From Phycisphaeraceae bacterium (lineage in GTDB: Bacteria > Planctomycetota > Phycisphaerae > Phycisphaerales > SM1A02): a stretch of DNA of 64,000 nt. How positions within the stretch are numbered: the first letter of the stretch is position 1; each line of letters starts with the position of its first letter. Shown here piece by piece: positions 1 to 14,251 of this stretch. Location of the stretch: contig JAHBWY010000006.1 in the NCBI GenBank assembly GCA_019636735.1, positions 203,694 through 267,693 on the forward strand. The letters run 5' to 3'. The position numbers were made by a program, and so were the translations under genes. Under the pieces are notes generated by a model. It did no database searches, was not told the origin of the DNA, and saw only the letters and a list, made by a program, of their open reading frames with translations.

Positions 1-1753
1 ACGAGCTCGCGGTCGAGGAGATGCGCAAGGGCTTCCTCAAGCTCCGTCGCACCGTGCAGGAGCGCATGAGCGTGAAGGAGCAGAGCGAACTCGCGAAGAT
101 CGCCGACCTCGTCAACAGCAAGAGCATCTCGAGCGCCATTGAGTTCTTCTTCGGTCGCAGCGAGCTCTCGCAGGTGGTTGACCAGACGAATCCGCTCTCG
201 ATGCTGGTGCATGAGCGGCGCCTCTCGGCCCTCGGGCCGGGCGGTCTCAACCGCAAGCGAGCCGGCTTCGAGGTGCGCGATGTCCACATCTCCCACTACG
301 GCCGCATCTGTCCGATCGAGACGCCGGAAGGCACGAACATCGGTCTCATCGCGAGCCTCGGCATCTACTCCGAGATCGACGACTACGGCTTCCTGCTGAC
401 CCCCTATCGGGAGGTCAAGGGCGGACGGGTCCAGGTTGACGGCCGCAGCAAGCCCGTCGTGAAGCGCCTCCGCGCCGATGAAGAGCGCATGCGCATCCTG
501 GCGCCGTCCGACGCCCTCTCCCCCGAGGGCGTGCTCAAGAACGAGATGGTGCTCGCCCGCCGCGATGGTGAACTCACCGAGGTGGCCGCCGGCGAAGTGG
601 AGTTCGCCGACATCTCGCCGAAGCAGATCATCGGCGTCTCGGCATCGCTGATTCCCTTCCTCGAGCATGACGACGCCAACCGAGCGCTCATGGGTTCGAA
701 CATGCAGCGCCAGGCGGTGCCGCTCATCCGCGCCGAGCCGCCATGCGTGGCGACCGGCATGGAGCGCGTCGCCGGCCAGTTCAGCGGCATGATCGTCAAG
801 GCCGAGCGCGGCGGCGTGGTCACGGAAGTCGACGCCTCGCACATCGTCATCGACAACGCCGACGAGTATCCGCTGCGGAAGTTCGTGGGACTCAACGAGC
901 GCACCTGCCAGAACCAGCGGCCGGTCGTCCGACTGGGTCAGCGCGTCAAGGCCGGTGACATTCTCGCCGACGGCGCGAGCACCGTCATGGGCGAGCTCTC
1001 GATCGGCAAGAACGCCCTCGTCGCCTTCAATACCTTCGACGGCTACAACTTCGAGGACGCGATCGTCATCAGCGAGCGCCTGGTGAAGTCCGATGTGTTC
1101 ACCTCCATCCACATCGAGAGCTTCGAAGTGGAGATTCGCGACACGAAGCTCGGCCGCGAGGAGTTCACGCGCGACATTCCCAATGTCAGCGAGAAGCTGC
1201 TGCGAAACCTCGACGAGCACGGCGTCATCCGCGTCGGTGCCCGCGTCGGCCCCGGCGACATCCTCGTCGGCAAGGTGAGCCCCAAGTCGAAGTCCGAGCT
1301 CTCCCCCGAAGAGAAGCTTCTTCATGCCATCTTCGGCCGCGCCGGCGAGGATGTGAAGAACGACTCGCTTGAAGTTCCCGCGGGAACCGAGGGCATCGTC
1401 ATCGCCACGCGACGCTTCAGCCGCCGCATGCACCTCAACGACGAGCAGAAGAAGGCGCAGAAGAAGGAAATGGCGGTCTACGAGGAGGAGATGCACCAGA
1501 AGCAGATCGTCCTCTTCAAGCAGATGGTGGCGCAGATCAACGCCCTCATGGGCACGGAGATGGTCGATCCCAGCACGCGACAGAAGGTCGGTGCGAGCGA
1601 CATCACCGAGGTCATCCTCGAGCAGATCGAGAACTTCACCACCAAGTGGATCAAGGGCTCCGCGGAGTCGCGCGAGAAGGCCGAAGTCGCCTACAACCAG
1701 TTCTGGCCGCGCATCCAGGCGTTCGCAAGGAGAAGGAGCGCAAGAGCGGTCAC

Positions 1754-1757
<4 letters not shown>
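1..1757 (+). CDS. rpoB: RNA polymerase beta subunit, N-terminal and central part (5' end outside window; frame broken at 3' end)
   Basis: This is the catalytic beta subunit of RNA polymerase. Reading is open from the first bases of the window (frame beginning at base 3), so the gene starts upstream. Conserved beta blocks are visible, including the stretch around [18 protein letters not shown] and the [14 protein letters not shown] block. The frame ends at TGA 1755-1757 just after [12 protein letters not shown], with a tail ([10 protein letters not shown]) that resembles no RpoB. The missing part of beta continues in the -1 frame in the next entry. The break falls just before the KRGDEL block, at the edge of the region called dispensable region 2 in E. 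coli beta. Either a one-base deletion (natural or an assembly error) or a genuine split gene would explain it. Confidence 0.93.
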
Positions 1758-2617
<860 letters not shown>

Positions 2618-2699
2618 GTGACCCCGCTCGCCGCGGCGACGCTCCTGCGTCGTCCCGGCTCCGTTCGCCCCGCCCCGCCCGCCTTCGATCTTTCGAGAG

Positions 2700-7379
<4,680 letters not shown>

Positions 7380-7392
7380 TCCTCGGCGACTC

Positions 7393-7866
7393 GTGAGCGG
7401 CGGCGAGCCCTGGTATCGCGACGGTCTTCGATTCGCCTGTACGCAGTGCGGCAATTGCTGCACCGGCGCTCCGGGTGCCGTCTGGTTCGACGACGCCGAG
7501 GGCGCCGCGATGGCCGAGGCGCTCGGTCTCGATCTGACGACCTTCCTCGAGCGATACGCGCGCCAAGTCGGTTCGCGTCGCTCCCTTGGAGAGCGCGAGA
7601 CGGAGCATGGCTTCGACTGCATTCTGCTCGATCGCGACTCCTCCCCCGGTCGAGCGCTATGCCGTGTGTACAGGGCGCGCCCGTCCCAGTGCCGCACATG
7701 GCCCTTCTGGGAGCAGAACTTGAAGACACGCCGGCACTGGGAAGATGCCAAGCGACGCGTGCCCTGCCCGGGCATGGACGCGCCCGAAGGTCGACTTCAC
7801 CCGCTGGTTGAGATTCGCGTCCTGCGCGAGCGCGATGTCGAGCGCTCGCAGGAGACCCCGTGGTGA
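7393..7866 (+). CDS. YkgJ-like cysteine cluster protein
   Basis: This is a small protein of about 157 residues with an N-terminal CTQCGNCC cluster, then CRVYRARPSQCRTWPFW and a final CPGM. The CxxCxxCC...C...C pattern is that of the YkgJ/UPF0153 family, which is thought to bind zinc or an iron-sulphur cluster. Its biochemical role is unknown. The GTG at 7393 is the only good start between the rpoC stop and the cysteine cluster. It lies 14 bases after rpoC and overlaps the next gene, so the three are probably co-transcribed. Confidence 0.8.
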   Translation: MSGGEPWYRDGLRFACTQCGNCCTGAPGAVWFDDAEGAAMAEALGLDLTTFLERYARQVGSRRSLGERETEHGFDCILLDRDSSPGRALCRVYRARPSQCRTWPFWEQNLKTRRHWEDAKRRVPCPGMDAPEGRLHPLVEIRVLRERDVERSQETPW

Positions 7867-8471
7867 GCGATTCAGCGGCGCCTTCGCCCGGCGGCGCAGC
7901 GCACGATGCCGAGGCCACCTTCGCGGAGCTTCGAGAGCGATGGCAGCGTGCCGCCGCCGACCCCGATGTGGACGCGGAGATCGTGGCGATCTACGCCGAA
8001 GCGGAGCGCGAGATCGAGGAGCGGCGTCCCATCTGCCTCGCGAGCGGTCACTGCTGCCACTTTGATCGCTACGGCCATGATCTCTTCGTGACCGCCCTCG
8101 AAGTGGCGTGGTTCATGCGGTACACGGGCGGCTCACACCCGGCGATGCGCGTTGCAGCGACCGAGCGCGAAGATCCGCGCTCCAGCGCCGGAAGTGGCGC
8201 GATGGCGACGCGGGTTGAGGTCAATCTTCCGCTCCTTGAAGAGGAGACGGGCAGGCGGTGCCCATGGCTCGTTGGTCGCCTTTGCGGAGCCAGGCATGCG
8301 CGGCCCCTCGGCTGCCGGACCTTCTTCTGCGATCACCGCGCCGAGGCATGGTCCAATCCCCTCCATGAGCGCCTCCACGCACGCTTTCGGGACCTCCACG
8401 ACCGCGTGGGCGTTCCATATCGATATGGCGAGTGGATCCGTATGCTGAATGCGTTCCGTCCGAATACCTAA
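7863..8471 (+). CDS. Second cysteine cluster protein, distantly YkgJ-like
   Basis: The product is about 202 residues. An acidic N-terminal helix region precedes CLASGHCCHFDRYGHD. Two further cysteine groups follow, CPWLVGRLCGARH and GCRTFFCDH. The arrangement resembles the YkgJ family but is more divergent than the preceding gene. GTG 7863 overlaps the upstream TGA (GTGA), and GTG 7860 is an equally possible start. The function is unknown. Two neighbouring cysteine cluster proteins directly behind rpoC suggest a shared role or heterodimer, which is inference only. Confidence 0.75.
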   Translation: MSDSAAPSPGGAAHDAEATFAELRERWQRAAADPDVDAEIVAIYAEAEREIEERRPICLASGHCCHFDRYGHDLFVTALEVAWFMRYTGGSHPAMRVAATEREDPRSSAGSGAMATRVEVNLPLLEEETGRRCPWLVGRLCGARHARPLGCRTFFCDHRAEAWSNPLHERLHARFRDLHDRVGVPYRYGEWIRMLNAFRPNT

Positions 8472-8484
8472 GAACCCGCTGACG

Positions 8485-9048
8485 ATGACACCGGACTCTG
8501 GCACCTACACGCTGAAGCGAGGCAACGACTCCTTCGGACCCTACACGGCCTCTGAAGTCGCGGCCTATCTCTCGTCGGGCAACATCGTCGCGGCGGACAC
8601 GCTCTTTGATCACGAGACGCAGGCGTGGATCACGGCCGGCGCGCTCGTCGCCCGTTTCAAGGGCAACACGATTCCACATGAAGGCGCCTCGCCCGGGTCG
8701 GGAGGCGGCGCTTCCTCGGCGTCTGACGCGGCGTGGTCGCCACCGGCGGTGACCATCGCCGCCCAAGGTGCTCCTTCGAGCGGGGCGCCCCCGCTCCACC
8801 GCGGTCCCCCCTCGGCTTTGGGCGCTCCCGACCGATCAGGCCAGGCGATCGCCGCCTTCGTGCTGGGCATCCTCTCGGTGACCGGTTGCGGTCTGGTGAC
8901 AGGGGTGATTGCCATCATCCTTGGATACGGCGCTCGCGACGACGTCAAACAGGGCACGCTCGCCAAAGTCGGTATGGTGCTCGGGATCGCTGGGACCGCC
9001 CTCTCCGTGCTCGGTGGGGCCTGCTTCTTCCTTGGCGCTATCCTCTGA
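8485..9048 (+). CDS. GYF_2 plus DUF4190 membrane protein
   Basis: The N-terminal 50 residues (YTLKRGNDSFGPYTASEV and following) match the GYF_2/DUF4339 fold, in which a GPY-type motif begins a small peptide-binding domain. A Pro/Ser/Gly-rich linker follows. The C-terminal 75 residues form two hydrophobic helices with the DUF4190 pattern (AIAAFVLGILS ... VIAIILGYGA ... GMVLGIAGTAL). It is probably an inner-membrane protein with a cytoplasmic GYF-like domain. ATG 8485 is chosen because the GYF domain begins just after it. An upstream in-frame ATG at 8449 would overlap the preceding gene by 23 bases. The function is unknown. Confidence 0.75.
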   Translation: MTPDSGTYTLKRGNDSFGPYTASEVAAYLSSGNIVAADTLFDHETQAWITAGALVARFKGNTIPHEGASPGSGGGASSASDAAWSPPAVTIAAQGAPSSGAPPLHRGPPSALGAPDRSGQAIAAFVLGILSVTGCGLVTGVIAIILGYGARDDVKQGTLAKVGMVLGIAGTALSVLGGACFFLGAIL

Positions 9049-9063
9049 CCGGCCCCCATTCCC

Positions 9064-10695
9064 ATGCCGCGCGCCAAAGCCTCCAAGCATGCCGAGGGCT
9101 TCACCCCAGGCACCGTTGCGTTCGTCAGCCTGGGATGCCCGAAGAACCTGGTTGACAGCGAGAAGATGCTCGCCACGCTGCGCGACTCTGGGCTGCGCCT
9201 CGTCAGCGAGCACGATGGCGCCGGCGCCATCGTCATCAATACCTGCGGCTTTCTCGACGCGAGCCGGGAGGAGTCGCTCGAGGTCATTCACGAAGCGATC
9301 GAGCGCAAGACGAAGGGGCGCGTCGGGCGCGTGGTGGTGGCGGGCTGCCTGGTGCAGCGTCACCGCGTGAAGATGCTCGAGTGGGCCCCCGGCATCGATG
9401 CGATGATCGGCGTCTTCGACCGCGACCGCGTGGTCGAGGCCGTGCTCGGTGAGGCACCGGAGCGCACACACCCGGGAGACACTCCCCTCCCCCGCTTCTG
9501 GATTGCGGCGAATGCGCTTCAGGCGGCGGCGGAGCGCGGCCGATCAGTCGTCGGGCTCACGGTGAACGGCGCCGACGGCAACGGCATCGGCTACTTCGAG
9601 GATGACTCCAATCGCTTCCGCCTCACGCCGCGCCACTGGGCCTATCTGCGCGTGAGCGAAGGGTGCAATCAGCGCTGCGCGTTCTGCACCATTCCCTCGA
9701 TTCGCGGGAAGATGCGCTCGAAGCCAGTGGACGCCATCCTGCGGGAAGCGCGCGAGCTCTTTTCCCAGGGGTGCGTTGAACTCAACCTCATCGGGCAGGA
9801 CACGACCAGCTACGGGCATGACATCGGCGATCGCGGGGGTCTGGTCGGCTTGCTTGAAGCGCTCGACCGCGAGGCGGCTTCACACGGCGGCGCCTGGATC
9901 CGCCTGATGTACGCCTATCCGAGCAAGTTCACCGACGAGATGATTGACGCATTCGCGCGGCTGCCGAACTTGCTTCCCTACATCGATATGCCGCTCCAGC
10001 ACGCGAGCGATCGCATGCTCACGGCGATGCGGCGGCAGACCACCGCGCGGGCCCAGCGCGCCCTGCTCGAGAAGCTTCGAGCTCGCGTCCCGGGCATGGC
10101 CGTTCGGACGACCTTCATCACGGGCTTCCCCGGCGAGCGTGAAGAGGATCACCGGGAACTCCTCGACTTCGTGCGCGAGATGCGCTTCGAAATGATGGGC
10201 GTCTTCCGCTACTCACGCGAGGATCACACCCCTGCGGGCACGATGGACGAAGACCCCGGCCTGCATGTGCCCGATGAGATCAAGGCGCAGCGCGAGGAGG
10301 AGCTCATGCTCGCGCAGCAGGAGATCGCCTTCGACCGTGCGCGCACCCAGGCGGAGTCACGCCACCAGGTGGAGGTTCTCATCGATGCCGCCGCGCCGGG
10401 CCGCAGCAGGGCGCGGCGCACCAGCGGCGTCAGTCGAGGCGGCGAGCTCTACCAGGGGCGAACGGCCTTCCAGGCCCCCACGATCGACTCGGTGACCTGG
10501 GTCATGAGCGCGGAGCCGCGCTCACCCGGAGAGATTGTCCGGTGCACCATCGTCGACGCCGACGGGTATGACCTCGTGGCCCAACCAAGTGAGGATCTCG
10601 ACCGCAGCGTGTCGCTGCCCCTTCTCGGCAACCGCGCCGGAGGGAAGTCGAGGGGGCGATCCGGGGGAGGGCGCAAGAAGTCTGAGGATGAATGA
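9064..10695 (+). CDS. rimO: Ribosomal protein S12 methylthiotransferase RimO
   Basis: This is a radical-SAM enzyme that adds a methylthio group to the conserved aspartate of ribosomal protein S12. The N-terminal UPF0004 domain has the auxiliary cluster cysteines in SLGCPKNLVDSE (C25), NTCGF and AGCLVQ. The radical-SAM cluster is CNQRCAFC (C201, C205, C208). RimO-specific blocks GQDTTSYG and YAYPSKF separate it from MiaB, and a TRAM domain follows. At 543 residues it exceeds the usual 440 or so, with extra sequence before the radical-SAM domain and a basic Gly/Arg tail. Its stop overlaps the next start. Confidence 0.93.
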   Translation: MPRAKASKHAEGFTPGTVAFVSLGCPKNLVDSEKMLATLRDSGLRLVSEHDGAGAIVINTCGFLDASREESLEVIHEAIERKTKGRVGRVVVAGCLVQRHRVKMLEWAPGIDAMIGVFDRDRVVEAVLGEAPERTHPGDTPLPRFWIAANALQAAAERGRSVVGLTVNGADGNGIGYFEDDSNRFRLTPRHWAYLRVSEGCNQRCAFCTIPSIRGKMRSKPVDAILREARELFSQGCVELNLIGQDTTSYGHDIGDRGGLVGLLEALDREAASHGGAWIRLMYAYPSKFTDEMIDAFARLPNLLPYIDMPLQHASDRMLTAMRRQTTARAQRALLEKLRARVPGMAVRTTFITGFPGEREEDHRELLDFVREMRFEMMGVFRYSREDHTPAGTMDEDPGLHVPDEIKAQREEELMLAQQEIAFDRARTQAESRHQVEVLIDAAAPGRSRARRTSGVSRGGELYQGRTAFQAPTIDSVTWVMSAEPRSPGEIVRCTIVDADGYDLVAQPSEDLDRSVSLPLLGNRAGGKSRGRSGGGRKKSEDE

Positions 10696-11437
10696 CATGT
10701 CCCGCGTGAACCGACCCCTTCGATCATCACCTTCGCCTCGGCACCTCGCGGCGTCGCTCTTCGCCGGAGGCCTCTGCCTCGCCCTCGCGGCCTGCGCCAG
10801 CGAGCTTGAGAAAACCACGAGCAATCCGACGCTTGCGGCTCGCTATGACTCGGCACCACTCACCATCGACCCGACCAAGCCCGTCGAAGTGCTGGGCTGG
10901 TGGTCCAACGGCCGTCAGCTACTGCAACTCTCCGATGACGGCGCCTATCGCCTCTGGGCCGGAACGAATCGCTTCGATGCTCCCCTGCAGACCGGTCGCT
11001 GGTCGAGGCTGCACTACGCAGCGGTCGAACTCATTCCTTACGGCACGCGAACACCGGAGCGGACTCGCTGTGATCTTGAACCGGCGGGAAGCGAGATCAG
11101 GTTGTTGGTTCCCGACCTCAATCCGATGGTTCGATTCGAGCAGCCTCCACCGGCGATGGAGGATCGCCTCGTCGGGACCTGGCGCGGCGCGGGTGGCACG
11201 CTCGATCTCGGGCCCGATGGCCGCTATCGCGCCACCGCGCCGGCATCAGAGAGCAGCGGGCGCCCCGTGGCTCTTGCGGGTCATGGCGGGCGCTGGCTCG
11301 TCGACAGCGGCAATCTCATGCTCGTCCCCGATTCGCCGAGCGTCTCCATGGTGATCCTCGCCATTGAGCCGGTGGGACTGGAAGACCTTCGTCTCCGCGC
11401 GGGCGATGGCCGGTACACCCGCATCACTTCACCCTGA
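10688..11437 (+). CDS. Lipoprotein of unknown function
   Basis: This product of about 249 residues has a long basic N-terminus, a hydrophobic stretch (SLFAGGLCLALAACASE) and a lipobox ending in LAAC, so it should be processed and lipidated by the Lgt/LspA pathway. The mature part has two repeats of beta-rich sequence (LLQLSDDGAYRLWAG and TLDLGPDGRYRATAP), which recall two copies of a small beta-sandwich or lipocalin-like module, each probably a sensor or binding unit. ATG 10688 overlaps the rimO stop by eight bases, and ATG 10697 is a possible alternative. The next gene begins within its stop codon (TGATG). Confidence 0.7.
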   Translation: MNDMSRVNRPLRSSPSPRHLAASLFAGGLCLALAACASELEKTTSNPTLAARYDSAPLTIDPTKPVEVLGWWSNGRQLLQLSDDGAYRLWAGTNRFDAPLQTGRWSRLHYAAVELIPYGTRTPERTRCDLEPAGSEIRLLVPDLNPMVRFEQPPPAMEDRLVGTWRGAGGTLDLGPDGRYRATAPASESSGRPVALAGHGGRWLVDSGNLMLVPDSPSVSMVILAIEPVGLEDLRLRAGDGRYTRITSP

Positions 11438-11952
11438 TGGCGCGAGGCCCAGGGATCAAACTCAAGGGGCGTGAGAAAGACCGGGTGCTCTCGGAGTACA
11501 TGGAACTGCTGCCATCGCATCACCCAACGGCGGCGAAACTCCCCGGGGCGGCCTCGATCTCGATCGTCCTCGTGTCGCTGTCGGCCGTGCCGCTTCTCAT
11601 CATTGGTGCGGCGAATTGGTTCGGCCTTGGGCACGCGGTGCAATTCTCAGCCATGGCGATTGGGGTCGTGGGACTCCTGGTGGTCACCATCCTCCTCTCG
11701 ACGGGGTTGGTTGGTCCGCGCCGACGGCTCTGGTGGGCGGCGATGCGCAAGTGCGGCCACGATGTCTGCGTGATCTGCGGCTATCTGCTCGAAGGTCGAA
11801 AGCCGGGATCGGACCGCTGCCCCGAGTGTGGGACACTCGACGCGGAGCAACCACTGCCGTTGGGCGAGCGAAAGGGGGAAGCATCTTGGCCTCGATTCGA
11901 AGTCGCTGCTCCGGAGGAGCCGACTGCTCCCGAGCCGAGTTCCCGCGAGTGA
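11437..11952 (+). CDS. Two-helix membrane protein with C-terminal zinc ribbon
   Basis: The protein has 171 residues. Two transmembrane helices (ISIVLVSLSAVPLLIIGAAN and MAIGVVGLLVVTILLSTGLV) precede a basic stretch and a zinc ribbon, CVICGYLLEG...RCPECG. The pattern CxxCGYxLxG...CPECG is familiar from many planctomycete membrane proteins of unknown role. The zinc site would face the cytoplasm. ATG 11437 shares its A with the upstream stop. A related ribbon ends the gene at 63105-63827. Confidence 0.7.
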   Translation: MARGPGIKLKGREKDRVLSEYMELLPSHHPTAAKLPGAASISIVLVSLSAVPLLIIGAANWFGLGHAVQFSAMAIGVVGLLVVTILLSTGLVGPRRRLWWAAMRKCGHDVCVICGYLLEGRKPGSDRCPECGTLDAEQPLPLGERKGEASWPRFEVAAPEEPTAPEPSSRE

Positions 11953-12025
11953 GGCGACTCCACTCGCTCGTCTCCCTCGCCGCTCCCCCTATCATGCTCA
12001 CCCCCGCCGTCGCGGGTCTCACGCC

Positions 12026-13834
12026 GTGCAGGTCCGCAACTTCTCCATCATCGCCCACATCGACCACGGGAAGAGCACGCTCGCCGATCGCCTGCTCCAG
12101 GCGACGAAGGCCGTCTCCGCCCGCGAGGCTCGCGATCAGCTTCTTGACTCGATGGACCTTGAGCGGGAGCGTGGCATCACGATCAAGGCGAGCGCGGTCA
12201 CTGTCCACCACACTTACAACGGTGAAGATTTCCAGCTCAACTTCATCGACACGCCGGGGCATGTCGACTTCGCCTACGAGGTGAGCCGAGCGCTCACCGC
12301 CTGCGAAGGTGCGGTGCTGGTCGTCGATTCGACGCAGGGCGTGCAGGCCCAGACCGTGGCCAACGCCTATCTCGCCGTCGCACATGACCTCGAGCTGATT
12401 CCCGTCATCAACAAGATCGATCTGCCCGCCGCCGACCCTGACACGGTGGCCATGGAGGTGGAGCAGGTCCTCGGTTTGAAGGCGGAAGATTGCCTGCTCG
12501 TCTCGGCAAAGACCGGCCAGGGCATTCAGGAGTTGCTCGACCGCATCTGCCATCGATTGCCACCGCCCCGACCGGCACAGACCGACAAGCTGAGGGCGCT
12601 CATCTTTGACTCGGTCTATGACGACTACCGCGGCGTGGTGATCTATGTGCGCGTCTTCGACGGCAAGCTGCGCGTGGGTGACAAGATCCGAATGATGGGC
12701 ACCGGCCGGACCTTCACGGTCTCGGAGCTTGGGCGCAACACGCCCTTTCCGCAGAAGGTCAAGGAGTTGGGCTGGGCGGAGGTGGGTTACCTCTCGGCGA
12801 GCATCAAGAGCCTTGGCGATGTGCGCGTGGGCGACACGGTCACCCTTGAAGCGCAGCCCGCCGAGACGGCGCTTCCCGGCTACGAAGAGCCGAAGCAGAT
12901 GGTCTTCTGCGACTTCTACCCGAGCTCGAGTGGCGCCGAGGGTGGCAAGAAGGGCGACTTCGAAGCGCTGCGCGAGGCAATCGAGAAGCTGCACCTGAAC
13001 GATGCCAGCTTCACCTACGAGGTGCAGCACTCCGAGGCGCTCGGCTTCGGCTTCCGCTGCGGATTCCTCGGGCTGCTGCACATGGACATCATCCAGGAGC
13101 GCCTCGAGCGCGAAGGTGGAGTCGATGTCGTGCAGACCGCACCGACCGTGAGCTATCAGGTGGTCAAGACCGACGGGACGGAGATTGAGATTCACAATCC
13201 CGCCGATCTCCCCGACGGCAGCGTCATTCATGCCATCCGCGAGCCGATCGTGAAGTTGGAGATCATCTGCCCCACGGAGAACATCGGCGATCTGATGAAG
13301 CTCTGCGACGCCCGCCGCGGCATCTTCAAGACCCAGAAGTTCGTCAGCGACGGTCGCCAGATCCTCGACTACGAGATGCCGCTCGCGGAGATCATCTACG
13401 ACTTCTACGACAAGCTGAAGTCGGTGACGCGCGGCTACGGCACCATGGACTACGAGCTGATCGGCTTCCGAGAGGACCGGCTGGCCAAGGTCTCCATCCT
13501 CGTCAATGGCGAGCCGGTCGAGGCGCTCTCGCTCATCTGCCACCGCGACAACGCCGAGCAGCGCAGCCGAGTGATCCTCCAGAAGCTGAAGGGGCAGATC
13601 GACCGTCACCAGTTCGAGATCCCGCTTCAAGCGGCAATCGGCGGCAAGATCATCGCCCGCGAGACGATCAAGGCCGTCCGCAAGAATGTCACCGCGAAAT
13701 GCTACGGCGGCGACATCACGCGAAAGAGGAAGCTCCTTGAGAAGCAGAAGGAAGGCAAGAAGCGCATGAAGCAGATCGGCTCCGTGTCGATCCCGCAGGA
13801 GGCGTTCATGGCCATCCTTGACCAAGGCGAGTGA
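12026..13834 (+). CDS. lepA: Elongation factor 4 (back-translocating GTPase LepA)
   Basis: This is a translational GTPase that binds stalled or pre-translocation ribosomes. The G1 motif is AHIDHGKST (residues 7-15), with RGITIKAS as switch I, DTPGHVDF as G3 and NKIDLP as G4. EF4-specific C-terminal blocks include GFRCGFLGLLHMDI and the basic end LEKQKEGKKRMKQIG. At 602 residues it is the usual family size. GTG 12026 is chosen because it puts VQVRNFSIIAH in register with known LepA N-termini. A TATCAT box at 11990-11995 could be its -10, giving a leader of about 25 bases. Confidence 0.95.
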   Translation: MQVRNFSIIAHIDHGKSTLADRLLQATKAVSAREARDQLLDSMDLERERGITIKASAVTVHHTYNGEDFQLNFIDTPGHVDFAYEVSRALTACEGAVLVVDSTQGVQAQTVANAYLAVAHDLELIPVINKIDLPAADPDTVAMEVEQVLGLKAEDCLLVSAKTGQGIQELLDRICHRLPPPRPAQTDKLRALIFDSVYDDYRGVVIYVRVFDGKLRVGDKIRMMGTGRTFTVSELGRNTPFPQKVKELGWAEVGYLSASIKSLGDVRVGDTVTLEAQPAETALPGYEEPKQMVFCDFYPSSSGAEGGKKGDFEALREAIEKLHLNDASFTYEVQHSEALGFGFRCGFLGLLHMDIIQERLEREGGVDVVQTAPTVSYQVVKTDGTEIEIHNPADLPDGSVIHAIREPIVKLEIICPTENIGDLMKLCDARRGIFKTQKFVSDGRQILDYEMPLAEIIYDFYDKLKSVTRGYGTMDYELIGFREDRLAKVSILVNGEPVEALSLICHRDNAEQRSRVILQKLKGQIDRHQFEIPLQAAIGGKIIARETIKAVRKNVTAKCYGGDITRKRKLLEKQKEGKKRMKQIGSVSIPQEAFMAILDQGE

Positions 13835-14251
13835 CGCTTGCCGACCGCAATCTGATGCTCCCCCCGGGGTGTCGCGCGAAGTGACTGGTCGGGCTCCCAA
13901 CTCGTGGAAGCGCACGGCGAGCCGTCGCCCGCACCGCCCGCTCTGCCCGCTCTGCCCTCCGCGCCCACCTCGCCCACCCCGCATCGTCATGCCTCGTCTT
14001 TGGATTCGACTGCGTTCCTGCATGGTGATGCCACCTCTTGGAAACCCTCGTCGACCCTGCATCGTGATGGCACACCTTGGGAAGCGTCGGTCACCCTGCA
14101 TCGTGATGCGACCTCTTGGGAACCGTCGGCGCCCCCCCACTGCAATGCCACATTTGGGGAACCGGCGTCGACCCTTCGACGCGATGACGCCGATCCCGAC
14201 CTGCCGGTTTCCTCGCCTCGCGATCGGCCCGCGGGCGACTACGCTTCCCTC
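13835..14251 (+). repeat. Intergenic region with a 39-bp degenerate tandem repeat (6-7 units)
   Basis: The gap between lepA and the OmpH-like gene holds a minisatellite. Units begin GCATCGTGATG or a close variant at 13981, 14020, 14059, 14098, 14137 and 14176, exactly 39 bases apart, with a weaker seventh at 14215 that runs into the next start codon. The period is 13 codons, so all frames stay open and spurious reading frames appear on both strands. The first 146 bases (13835-13980) hold Pro/Leu/Cys-coding low-complexity DNA and nothing recognisable. Confidence 0.85.
14240..14245 (+). promoter_or_regulatory. TAnnnT box (TACGCT) before ompH-like gene
   Basis: TACGCT lies six bases before ATG 14252, and no Shine-Dalgarno sequence is present. 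The spacing fits a -10 element whose transcript begins at or next to the start codon. No clear -35 is visible. Confidence 0.5.

Noticed and set aside
13904..14251. N-terminal extension of the OmpH-like protein through the 39-bp repeat
   Set aside because: The frame is open, but the extension would bury the signal peptide, and a TAnnnT box sits six bases before the downstream ATG.
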